Shown here one piece after another: positions 37,888 to 47,949 of a DNA stretch of 64,000 bases; position 1 is the first letter of the stretch; every line of letters starts with the position of its first letter. Under the pieces are notes generated by a model. That model was not told where the DNA came from. It ran no database searches and saw nothing but the letters and a program-made list of their open reading frames with translations. A program made the position numbers and the translations under genes. This DNA comes from Paramecium sonneborni (Eukaryota; Ciliophora; Oligohymenophorea; Peniculida; Parameciidae), in NCBI GenBank assembly GCA_905182985.1, contig CAJJDN010000078.1, forward strand, positions 157,453 to 221,452, read 5' to 3'.

Positions 37888-38390
37888 GGTAAATATTTTC
37901 ACTGATTGATTGGGTTGTGTCGATTTCTCTTTTTTTTAGAGTTAATTCATTAATACTCAATAATATTGTTTTCGTGCTGTAAATCAATAAAGTATAATCT
38001 AGAACCAAATGCAACTATTAGATTTTCATTACTGTATCGGATGAATTCAATATCTTTTTAGAAAGATAACTTTAGATTAAATATGTTAAAATTACAATTA
38101 AGAAAGAAGCACTTAAATCTGTGTCTATAATTTGATTTGAAGAGATTAAAGTTTGCATTTAAACTTAATACAACTTATTAGAAATTGCACAATAAAGGCT
38201 TTCTTGAATAATTATTATTTATTATATTGATTCCTTAAATAGTGGAAATTTATAAGAAGTTTTCCTGCGTTCGACTACTATTTTCTAATAGAATGTTTTT
38301 AAAATTCCAAAAATAAAGCATTCCTGCGATAGTCGCACCAATAACATATTTTTGATCATTGGTAATCGCAATTGAATTAATAATAAACAT
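37888..38390 (-). pseudogene. Truncated second copy of the WD40 gene (assembly artefact)
   Basis: Repeats the 5' part of the WD40 gene (start codon at 38388-38390) and is cut by the N at 37887. It is the same locus read twice. Confidence 0.9.
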
Positions 38391-39066
38391 TTATATTAAT
38401 ATATTTTTAGTCATATAGTAATTATTATATTTTTGATATCAAAATCCTTTAAGCATGTTATAGTGATTAAGCTTTTTAACTCTTTAATTTTATCTTAACT
38501 TTGATGATGTGTTGATAAATGATTATAATGTAATATTTCACACATATTTAAATTTTGGAACTTGAAGGGGGGAAATTTGATTAGAAAAAAAGCATTTTTA
38601 ATTATAGATATGGACTTTCATTAGTAGGACAGCGATTTATTAACATCAAAACTAACCAATCAAAAGGCATAAGAATTGGTTTCTTAAGGTTTAGGCGTAT
38701 AAGAACAAAGTGATTGCAGCTATTCTTCTTAGCATTCTTGTTCTGTAATTAATACAGACTTAATTTTGATAGAGTGAACACAATAGTAACAGGAACATCA
38801 ATTTAAATAAGAGTTCATTTAAGAAAGTTAGTAAAAGCACTATGGATCTATAGAACTTGACAAGCAAACATGCATATATTTGTGCTTAATATAATTTTCT
38901 AGGCTATTGTTTATAAGAACATTGCAAGTATTCTTTAAAAAATTACTTTTAGGAAAAGACATGTTTTTATTTCTGAAAAAGATGGATTAAGTGAGCTCAT
39001 ATCAGATAACATTGATCTCATTGATAGTCTCACTAGTAGTGGAAAAAAACTCAAATTGTCTCAATC
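37888..39066. repeat. Second copy of the 1179-nt scaffold-join duplication
   Basis: Matches 36708-37886 base for base wherever compared. Unlike the first copy it continues into the full CCCH gene on the right, while on the left it begins inside the WD40 gene. Confidence 0.95.
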
Positions 39067-39860
39067 TACATATAAAACATAGCTATCTAAATATAAGAAA
39101 TGCAAATCTAATAATTAGGAAATTTTGGAAGAATTAGAATTGAAGATCGCAGATTAAGAATAAATTACATTTGGTGATTTTTCTTTAGGAAACTTATGGA
39201 ATTTCAATGATTTGTAATTTTCAGCAGATAAAATATAATCTTAACTAGATTTCAATACTAATTCCCAAATAAAATCTATCAATAGTTTGATAAAACCAAA
39301 ACCATTGGTGGATTATAAATAGGCATCAGATATTTTAGAGAATTCTACATCTCCTCTTAATATTTCTTATGAAATCAAAAAAAATCTCATGTTTAAACTT
39401 AAATCAGATATTGATAAAATGTAAGAAAAAATAAAAATAATCACTATGTTAAAAAAATGGATTAATAATTAATAGGTTGATTTCAATGAATACATAACTT
39501 TACACTCTTCACTCTCACAGATATAATAAATACATTATTCTAATTTCCTTCGAATTACAAATATGACAATACCAAGTAAAATATTATCAAGCTTTTAGAT
39601 TAATTCAGTTTCCATGAATAGTTTCAAACCATATAAAGTGTTTAATAATGAGTTGATTCATTATTATGAGTTATGTGAATATATTATAAATTATATAATT
39701 AATAATTGCAAAATTCTTATTTCAAAAAAAAAACTACAATTTCTTTTGTATATTTTTTTAAAAGATTAACCTGATTTTTAAGTTATTAAAAGATATGTTG
39801 TTTAATTTTAGATAGTATTATTATTATTGAAGTTTGATTAAAAAATATTATAATTAAAAT
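38610..39860 (+). CDS. CCCH zinc-finger protein
   Basis: Probable RNA-binding or regulatory protein. The start MDFHQQDSDLLTSK is followed by Ser-rich sequence, a 28-nt intron, and one CCCH finger ICAQYNFLGYCLQEHCKKRH (C-x8-C-x4-C-x3-H) whose last residues are joined across a 25-nt intron. The rest is helical and polar (LSELISDNIDLIDSLTSSGK, later SLIKPKPLVDYKQA). The frame stays open past 39800 into the antisense of the next gene, so a further intron or an undetected stop is likely and the 3' end given is approximate. Divergent promoter region with the WD40 gene: 220 nt. Confidence 0.65.
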
Positions 39861-39926
39861 ATTTTTGGAAGGTTTAAAAAAAATTATCTGTTTTTTTTAT
39901 AATTGGATTAATATATTTGTAAATGA

Positions 39927-41025
39927 TCATATTTTCTCTTAAAATGTGCTATCTGATTTAGTTACTTTTTTATAATCTGCTTATTGATAGATATTATATG
40001 ATGTTCCTTTTGGATACCAATTTTCATCTAAAAAATTATGAAATGTAAAATACCCTCCATTTCTAATTATTCTTAGATATCATCTTGAGATTTCCACAAT
40101 TCTTTTCTACAATTTGGATTTCTAGGAGATGGAAAAACTCTGTCACTTTCAGGTATATTGAATTAATCTTCAATTCCAACCATTTCACCTCCCCCTTTAA
40201 AATATACAAAAGTATATAGTTACATTCACATTCATATTCAAACCAAGTATTAGGAACACCAAGATCCAAATCACCAGTTGGTTTGATCATTGGATCTGAC
40301 CACAGAAAGATTTCCCAATGATAATCAATTAATTCTCTCACAGGAGCAAAACCAACTGGTAATTTAGCTAAATCTTCAAGAACTTAGACATTCCATAAGA
40401 TTTCAACTTTTTCTCCTTTTGAATTAGTAACAACTTATCTTGCGACATAAACACTGTTTGGAACATAATCAACATCAAAACCACAATTATAAACCAAATA
40501 TGCAAAATCAACTTATTCTTATGGTGTTAATCCCATATTTAATATCTTTTCAACTTCTCTTCTAGTAATTCCTATAATAATAAAATATGTATTGTACCTG
40601 GGACTCTTCTCATGATTTCATCAGGATCCATTTGACAACTCCAAGTTCCTTATCTTCCAATAGAAGTATTCTACCAAACAGCTCTTACATCTTCCATTCT
40701 AATTTAAAACATAAAGGATAAAATTACGTATAGGGTCCATCATAAGGAGGAAGAGGACCAGATTATCTAACTGGATTGACATGTCTAACATTACGAACTA
40801 TAGAAGTAATTAATTTAAAATACCAGGTAGAGGGACTTGTTATGATTTAGCAATATCTGTAATTTCCTTATTGGATTAGAAAAAGTTTGGGTTCAAATAA
40901 TGTCTATATCTATTTGGATTATATGGACCATCTAAGATTTTTAAATTAAGTTATTTACTTCTTGAAGAGAATGTATATTATGGTAATGCTTTACGAAATC
41001 CTATGTTAATGGCACGATTAAGCAT
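39927..41025 (-). CDS. Probable mitochondrial protein, conserved-looking, unknown function
   Basis: 320 residues. The N-terminus MLNRAINIGFRKALPQYTFS followed by SRSK looks like a mitochondrial presequence. The body is soluble and Trp/Tyr-rich: DVRAVWQNTSIGRQGTWSCQ, RRVPGITRREVEKILNMGLT, YNCGFDVDYVPNSVYVARQV, PVGFAPVRELIDYHWEIFLW, GVPNTWFEYECEWGGE. It ends DSTFQEKI. Five introns of 26, 29, 26, 29 and 26 nt leave exactly 321 codons. I do not recognise the family. Composition suggests a subunit of a ciliate mitochondrial complex, but that is a guess. Confidence 0.7.
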
Positions 41026-41187
41026 ATCTATATATAAATTATTTATAAAATGTGTATATATTAAAAATGAATTATATATATGAATATATAAAAAGATGCT
41101 TAGTTTGAATTCTTACTATGTCAATACTGAAATCTGTCTATTTCTAACCCAAATTTATCAAATCAAAATTATATAATATTAATTTTA

Positions 41188-42269
41188 ATGAATTAGAAGA
41201 ACAATAATAGCCATTATACATCCAGAGATAACCATCCTACAATTGCACCTGCTCGTAGAGGAATTTCGAGCTTTCTTTTAAAAACATATTCGATGGTTAT
41301 GGTATGTATGACAACTCATATTCTTGTAATCCAGACCTTTAATTTGTGAATCAAATATAATGATTTGAGAATTAAATTCTGGAAAATTACAATATGAACC
41401 AATATATTAATAAATTTAATTAAAACATAATAATTAGAATCCAGAATTTGAGGATATTATCTCATTTAATAGTGCTGGAAATGCTTTTGTAGTCAAGGAT
41501 TAAAATGGGTTTAGTGATTTTGTACTACCAAAATAGTTTAAACATCAAAACTTTAGTTCCTTTATTAGACAATTGAATATGTATGGCTTTAAAAAGATAA
41601 GAAATGTTAATAATCAAAATCAGTTCAGTCATCATTATTTTTTAAAAGGAAGAGAGTACAAAATTTGATTAGAATAGAGATCTACTATACAAAATCATAA
41701 GAAAAAATGGTGTAATGTAGAGATGTCATTATCTTAAATTATAAAATAAAGCAAAGAAAGAAGTTACTCAATTATATTCCAACTATTCAGAACTGAAGAC
41801 AGACATAGAATAAATTTAAAAAGAACTTATTTATTTTTATTAACAATTTGATTAAGTTAAAATTGTTAATATTATTTCTTAGTTTTAAGGTACTCTCTCA
41901 ACTTTGATTGATTCCTCTAGGCAATAAATTAGAGAATTAAGCATTATTAAAAATTAGAACTCCATTTGTAATGATTTACTTTTCTAAGTATTGGCTAATG
42001 TATCTAAATCATAACCTGAATAAAAATATCATTGTAGAATTTCTTTTATTTATGCTTAGTCCAATATCCCTTTACTAACTCTACCCAATAAACTTAAACT
42101 ACTAAAAGCAATGGAAGCGATAAAGATGAACTAAATAATGATAATGAAAATAATAATAATTCAAGTAAAGAGGGTAAAATTTATATTATTGTTATTTTTT
42201 TAAGATACCAATCAAAGTTTTCAGAGTAATTCTTTTAGGGAACCTTAACAATAAGTAAAATCAGATTGA
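41188..42269 (+). CDS. Heat-shock transcription factor, interrupted
   Basis: HSF binds heat-shock elements as a trimer. The N-terminus ([20 protein letters not shown]) leads to the DNA-binding domain: [12 protein letters not shown], then after a 136-nt interruption [20 protein letters not shown], then [20 protein letters not shown] followed by YGFKKI. The heptad-repeat trimerisation region follows ([20 protein letters not shown]) and an Asn/Ser-rich tail. Introns of 26 and 31 nt lie in the tail. Two lesions exist: the TA-bounded insert at 41299-41434, and one extra base in the AAAA/TTT runs near 41660-41666. With both allowed for, the exon sum is in frame. Either a sequencing or IES-retention issue, or a dying copy. 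Confidence 0.8.
41299..41434 (+). other. Candidate unexcised internal eliminated sequence (IES)
   Basis: A 136-nt AT-rich segment that starts at one TA and stops just before a second TA (41435-41436), inside the HSF DNA-binding domain. Removing it with one TA joins SMV to QNPEF in frame and rebuilds the family pattern KTYxMVxNP. It is much longer than the 21-35 nt introns here and contains stops in all useful frames. The ends match the TAYAGYNR IES consensus only partly (TATGGTAT on the left, weak on the right). Confidence 0.6.
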
Positions 42270-42615
42270 ACGGAAATTTGCAATTATATATATATATCCA
42301 TATGAAGCTAAATTTTTTATTTAATAATTATTCTTAATCTTTATTTAGTGTTATTGTAATCTAACAAACTATATATGAATTAGATCATAAATTACAAAAT
42401 AAAATATAGACTATCTAAATTTTACATATTTATAATATTATAGAAATCTTCTATGATAAACAAACTATTATCCTAATTAAAATGATAATATAATTTCTTG
42501 AAATATTTTGTATTGAAAATAAAGCTAACTTAATTCAAACAAAGTAATAAATGAAAAAAAGTTCTATAAATTTTTCTATACTATCAATTAAATATGAAAA
42601 AAAAGATTAAAAATT
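42270..42615. other. Spacer between convergent genes, no gene seen
   Basis: About 345 nt of AT-rich sequence with a (TA) run near 42287-42296. Nothing coding was noticed. Confidence 0.45.
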
Positions 42616-42852
42616 TCAATCTAAAATGTCTGGAGGTAAAATTTTAGCATAAGCATTAAATGAGGGTTAATATCTATTAAAAGTTGTATCTACATAAGAT
42701 CTTTAATGAGTAAAATTATCAAATTTCCAGTAAGAAACATTAGAATACTCTCCTAAAACATTTTTTGCTGATGATAACAATGGTTTTGGTCTAGCTGGTT
42801 CTATTTTGTATGGAGTATTTCTCAAAAAGGTATTCTTATAATCAAAATTCAT
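42616..42852 (-). CDS. Small hypothetical protein (78 residues)
   Basis: Intronless frame of exactly 79 codons, MNFDYKNTFLRNTPYKIEPA then RPKPLLSSAKNVLGEYSNVS and YQPSFNAYAKILPPDILD. The Pro, Tyr and Asn content resembles small proteins that decorate ciliary microtubules, but I recognise no family. A longer version starts at 42915. The start chosen leaves 16 nt to the divergent coiled-coil gene. The plus strand across it also has a short frame but with poorer composition. Confidence 0.55.
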
Positions 42853-42868
42853 ATTATAATTATTAATT

Positions 42869-44389
42869 ATGTAAAACACTTTATATGACTTTAAATAAGA
42901 TGAACAGAATATCAAAAAAATTATAGATAAGGAGATTAATGGTAAAACTTAATTAGTTTACGATATTGATAAATATAATTCCTAATTTTAAATTTTAGCT
43001 CAAGATTGTATATAATAGTGTGAAAGAACTACTCATTTAAAAGGAGCAAAAGAAATGGTTGAATGTATAATTTATTATATCACTTGAGTTAAGGCATAAG
43101 TTATAAGCCACGAAAAAGTCATTGAAGCCATTAGATAAGCTAATTTTGTAGAAATTCAAAATGTACATTAAAGGTTCAAAAGACTTTTTAAAGAAATCTT
43201 GGATTAAATATCAAATTAATTAGGTAATGCTTATAAATAGGAATTTTTGAAATTATGGTTGGATTGTAAGAATTCCAAGACCATTTTATAAGATAGAGAA
43301 TTAAAAATAAAGAGTTCTGAGACAACAATATAAATTTAAGAATAAGAATTAATTAAATTAAGAACCCAATAATCATCATAGACTACATTTTTATAATTGA
43401 ACAAATAGCTAGAGGAAACGATTATTAATTTAGAGAAAGATAATAATAACTTAAGGGAAAGCCTTCAAAATCAAACTAAAAATTATAATGACCTTAAGAG
43501 TAACTTTGAAGAACTAAATAAAAAACATAGCAAACTTTAGTAGTAATTTGAAGAAATTCAATCAATTTTTGAAAAGGAAATAAATCAATTAAAATTATAA
43601 GAATAAAATATTATTAAAGCAAATAAAGATTTGATTGAGTTAACAAATCAATTATCAAGCTAAGTTGATAAATATAAAGATTTATATGAAATATAAAATT
43701 AAAAGAACCTTGATCTAAATGATCAAGTTAAATATTGGAAATCAACTCATTTTTAAAGACTTGTTGATTTACAATAATCTGAATAAAGAATAGGATCATA
43801 AAAAGGTTATCTTTTTAAATATAGAAGGGAAGTATAAGATTTAAAAAGATTTAAACTTTAAAGTGAGGAGGCAAAGAAAGAATTATCCAATGCAAGGTAA
43901 ACAGTTCATATTTTAAATTAATAAACTGAATAATTAAGAATGAATTATGAAAATGTAAAAACTTAAAATCTGAACATATAACTTGAAAAAACAGATAATT
44001 TAAATCAAATTCTAATTAAAAATGCTTCATCTACTAAAAAAACAAATAATGATTCAAATTCATTTCATGATTCACCTAAAAAAGGTAAATTTGATTTTGG
44101 CTATATGAAAAAATCTGTTTAATAATAGACTCCAAAAGAAGAATTAACATAATTAATAATAAACAATTTTAAAATTCCAATTTAATTAAAATAAAAAAAC
44201 AGAAGTGCTAGTGCTAAAAAGAATCTTTAATTAGATACTGATTCATCTAAAAATAATATAGCTTTAACTGAGTTTGATCAAATGACCCCATTTTTGGACA
44301 ATAATTTATAATAGTTTACATTTAGCCAGGCTCAAAGATTCCCTTCAAGCATGAAAAAGAGAATTAAAAGAATAAACACTGAAGGATGA
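42869..44389 (+). CDS. Coiled-coil protein with basic Ser-rich tail
   Basis: About 498 residues. The N-terminal 100 residues are helical with Cys (LAQDCIQQCERTTHLKGAKE), followed by some 270 residues of heptad-type coiled coil rich in Gln, Glu, Lys and Leu (LNKQLEETIINLEKDNNNLR). A basic Ser-rich tail ends FPSSMKKRIKRINTEG. One 24-nt intron at 43065-43088 makes the exon sum exact. Coiled-coil plus basic tail is common in basal-body and cytoskeletal proteins of ciliates; no closer family is visible. Its start is 16 nt from the divergent small gene. Confidence 0.75.
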
Positions 44390-44586
44390 ATTTAACAAAT
44401 ATAATATATTTTTGTTAAGTTTATTTGCAAAATAATATTTCATAGTTTCTCTCTTTATTTTATGAATTGATAGTTTTTTATGAATTATTATTAGTATCGT
44501 AAGATCATTTAGTAAATTGTAAATCTTATAATAATAACTAATTGTTTAATGAAAATTACATAACAAATTATAAACACAAGAGAAAA

Positions 44587-46195
44587 TCATAAATCTGTTT
44601 TTTCTTATTTGTATGCAATACCATTTCCAATATAATAATCTAACCAAGCTTTGAGTTCAGAAATAACTAGATTTGAGCTTTTCAAATATTCTTTTGGAGC
44701 CTTTTTATCTGCAGCTAAGTATAGCATTAATTTAGGAACTGAGTCTACAGTGATTTTAGGATGTTCATTATTAGCAAGATCAATATGACCAATTTTTATT
44801 TTATCTTTATTTTAAATTAATGAAAATTCATTCAGAAGTGTGAAATAATCATTAAATAAATCTTTATTTTTTGAATCCCAAAATAACAATAAAAAATTTT
44901 TTCCTTTATTTAGTACTTCTTAGGAAAATGTCTATCCAACTATTTTATAGATATCTTAATTTTCAGTATATTCAGGAACAGGTTCAGATTTATAAAATTC
45001 TGTTAGATTTTTATTTCTAAAGTCATCAATGAATTACTGAATAGTTTCTTGATTTAGAGTTTCAGATTAACAAATATATTTTTATAATTGATATTTTCTA
45101 AAATTTGTTTCTGTAATCACAAGCTTAGGAGTATCTGTGGATTGATCAAAATCAAATAAAGACCATAAATTTGGGTTTTCTTCAAAAGTTGAATAAGTAA
45201 ATATTAAACGATGATATTTCAAATCATTTAGTTTATTATTTTAGGCCACCCAATAATAGGAGTTGAATAAATTTTGGTTTAAAATGCCTTTAATTAAAAG
45301 ATGAACTTAAGTTTGAATGGGTCCTCCAAAGACTCTTGCATAATTATCTTCATCTAATCGATTTATTAAATCTAAGCTTTCTAAATAGAAGAAATCTAAA
45401 ATTTAATCAGTGTAAGTCAAATTGTATTCGTATTATTCAAATTTATTATTTCCTTTATGTAATAGCAATGTTGGAGCGGTAAAATTTTTATAATTAGAAT
45501 TGAATCCTTTCAATCCATCTATTCGAGCCTCTTTTAAATCTCCATTTCTTATTAGTGCTTCTAGATCTTCAATAATTTAATCTCTAAATGTATAGTTTTA
45601 TGGTAATAGAACCAAAGAGTTTAATTTGTTTTAGCTGAAATACTTATTCACATCATCTTCTGTTTCTAAGAATTCTAATTTAGGACTTATAATATCTAGA
45701 ATTGAATTAATATGATTACCAAATATCTAGGTTTAAAGATTGTTCTAATTTCGAATCCAAAATAGATTTTCAAAGTTTTTGACAACAATACCTTTTTCTG
45801 ACTCAATTATTCCAACAGGACTTTTAACAAATATTACATCAACTTTAGTAAAATTAACATTTTAAATTATTGAATTTAGTAATTTAACTTGGTTTTCCTC
45901 TTCATTCCTATAAAATAGTATTCAAGTTCATACTTATCAAAAATAAGATGTACCACATTCTTAAATGAATTTTTCATGTATTCATATGCTTCTTAATCAA
46001 CCTCATATAACTTATCATATATTTTATTTTTTTTGATATCACTTGGTTGTATTTCAATTTTCTCTTGTAAATTTAAATCAATCTTGATTTCTTCTTCAGT
46101 TTTAATTGGCTGAATATATATTTGTTATTTACTGTGAGTTATGCAGATGTAAAAAAAGCCAAGTAGAGCACGAACGCAAGTTATAATGCTTTCAT
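44587..46195 (-). CDS. PDI-like thioredoxin-fold ER protein without CXXC
   Basis: A signal peptide (MKALQLAFVLYLAFFTSAQL) is followed by two or more thioredoxin-like modules resembling protein disulfide isomerase: VVHLIFDKNEEENQVKLLNS, then a b/b'-like middle, and a last a'-like domain KNFLLLFWDSKNKDLFNDYF ... VDSVPKLMLYLA. The site where PDI has CGHC reads WDSKNKDL, so I expect a chaperone rather than a redox enzyme. It ends QEKTDL, an acceptable variant of a KDEL-type retrieval signal. Introns of 23 and 26 nt leave exactly 520 codons. Confidence 0.75.
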
Positions 46196-47217
46196 TTAAA
46201 TTAATTATTGATATTAAAGTCAAGGCTCGACTTATTAGTTTATGAAAATTGACACGATTGATAAAATTTATTATTTCAAAAGTTTTCTAGAATATTTCTG
46301 TTTTCATTCAATAATTAATGATATATAATAATTGTTCCAATTATATTTAATAAGCATGGTGCTTTCGCTTTTTTCTTTGTTGAGCTTAAAATATTGACTT
46401 ATGTATAAAATTATAGCTATGACTTTTTGGTGTAATATTGAGATGAATCAAATTTTATGAATATAATGCAATTACTAAAAAGGAAAAAAATTATAGAAAT
46501 GACATAAGAACTAAGAGGAAATCAATTGTTATTCATGAATAATTTATGAGCCATAATATATTATTAGCGAATGCTTATTATTTTCATGTGTTTTAAATTT
46601 GTTCTGAAGCATTTTAATTGTGATTTAAATTCTGTTTATTTAATATGACCTCGATGATTTTCATATCATAAGTACTATAAATCCTGATTTTTATTTAATT
46701 CAATACTTGTATTTTATAACTAATTACTAAGCATTTTTAAATTTAGACTTACCTAATTTTTTTTTGTCAAAGCTGTTATCATATTACATTTATCATAATA
46801 TCAATATAAACAAATTCATCTAAGCCCCCATATTGGAATTAAATAACTTATTCCACTTAGCTTAAAATAAAATTAGTGATATATTAATTATGATTAATCA
46901 TAATCAATTTCTAAATTAATAATTGTTATTTTTTTTAATTGACCTAACTTCTTTTACTAATTAAATTATATAGTATTCATTCTGATCTATTTTCTTAATA
47001 TTCTGGGTCAACATTTTAAAAAATGTTTTAAAAATCTTCTTAAAAATCCATAAAATTATTATGTTTAATAGAGTTTAAATGTATCAATGTTTTATCAATA
47101 TTATTGTATATAAATATAATTAAGAAGAGACAGAAAGAAATGAAAAGTTAGATAAAAACATAAATAATTGAGATATAAATATATTACTAAAATTTGATAA
47201 AATAATGATACAATAAT
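46196..47217. other. About 1 kb without a supported gene
   Basis: AT-rich sequence upstream of the PDI-like gene and downstream of the Rab gene. I looked on both strands for conserved segments, short intron-bounded frames and RNA genes and found none I can support. Confidence 0.45.
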
Positions 47218-47908
47218 TCAGCATTTGCTGCACATGGGAGTTTCAATCGGTTTCAACTATGTGTTTTATTATTATGATTATTATTATTAGGTTATTAATA
47301 AATTTTTCCTTAAATACATTTCTAAGGTATATATTAATTATAGAATTACCTTCAATAAGTTTTTCAAAACATTATGCAATATTGGTTCCTCTATATGCAG
47401 AAGTTTCTTCAAAGAATAATTAATGTTTGACAGCAAATTATTAACCCTCTTCTTTAGTGACTTTCCTAGAATTGGTTTGTCTTTCAACCAAATCAGTTTT
47501 ATTACCAACCAAATACATAACAACATCTTTATTAGCAGCAGTTTTTAGTTCTTCCATCCATCTAGTTAAATTTTCAAATGTTTTTTCTTTAGTAATATCA
47601 TAAACTAATAAAGCACCACTTGCTCCTCTAAAATGATTAGTTGTAATTGCTCTATATCTCTCTTATCCAGCTGTATCCCATATAGAAACTTATATCTTTC
47701 CTCCATCTTATAATGTCACAGTTTTTGTTGCAAATTCAATTCCTACCTTATTTTAATTTAATCTGTTACCAATAGTGGGTAAATTGTTTTTTGGTTACTA
47801 TCCTCTGACATATTAATTTAAAATATATGTTTTTCCAACTCCTGCATCACCCAATAATACAACTTAAATTCAGATATAGCTCTTACTTTTATAATTAATG
47901 TCTTCCAT
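47218..47908 (-). CDS. Rab-family small GTPase
   Basis: Membrane-traffic switch of 203 residues. G1 is [19 protein letters not shown], the effector loop PTIGIEFATK, G3 IWDTAGQERYRAI, G4 GNKTDL and G5 ETSAYRG. The C-terminus is CSKC, the CXC signal for double geranylgeranylation. The WDTAGQERYRAIT block and the [14 protein letters not shown] segment are closest to the Rab11/Rab2 group. Introns of 24, 27 and 28 nt leave exactly 204 codons. Note Asp-Ala instead of the usual Asp-Ser/Ser-Gly in the P-loop. Which membrane it serves cannot be told from this. Confidence 0.93.
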
Positions 47909-47949
47909 TTTTAAATTTGTTATAAATAGTAATATAAATTAAACAACAG

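Noticed and set aside
42626..42720. Short plus-strand frame MSGGKILAQALNEG
   Set aside because: Ends after 28 codons and lies antisense to a better frame of 78 residues.
47280..47330. ATT-rich stretch downstream of the Rab gene as a microsatellite
   Set aside because: It is the Gln-rich end of the Rab protein, coded by TAA codons before the CSKC tail.
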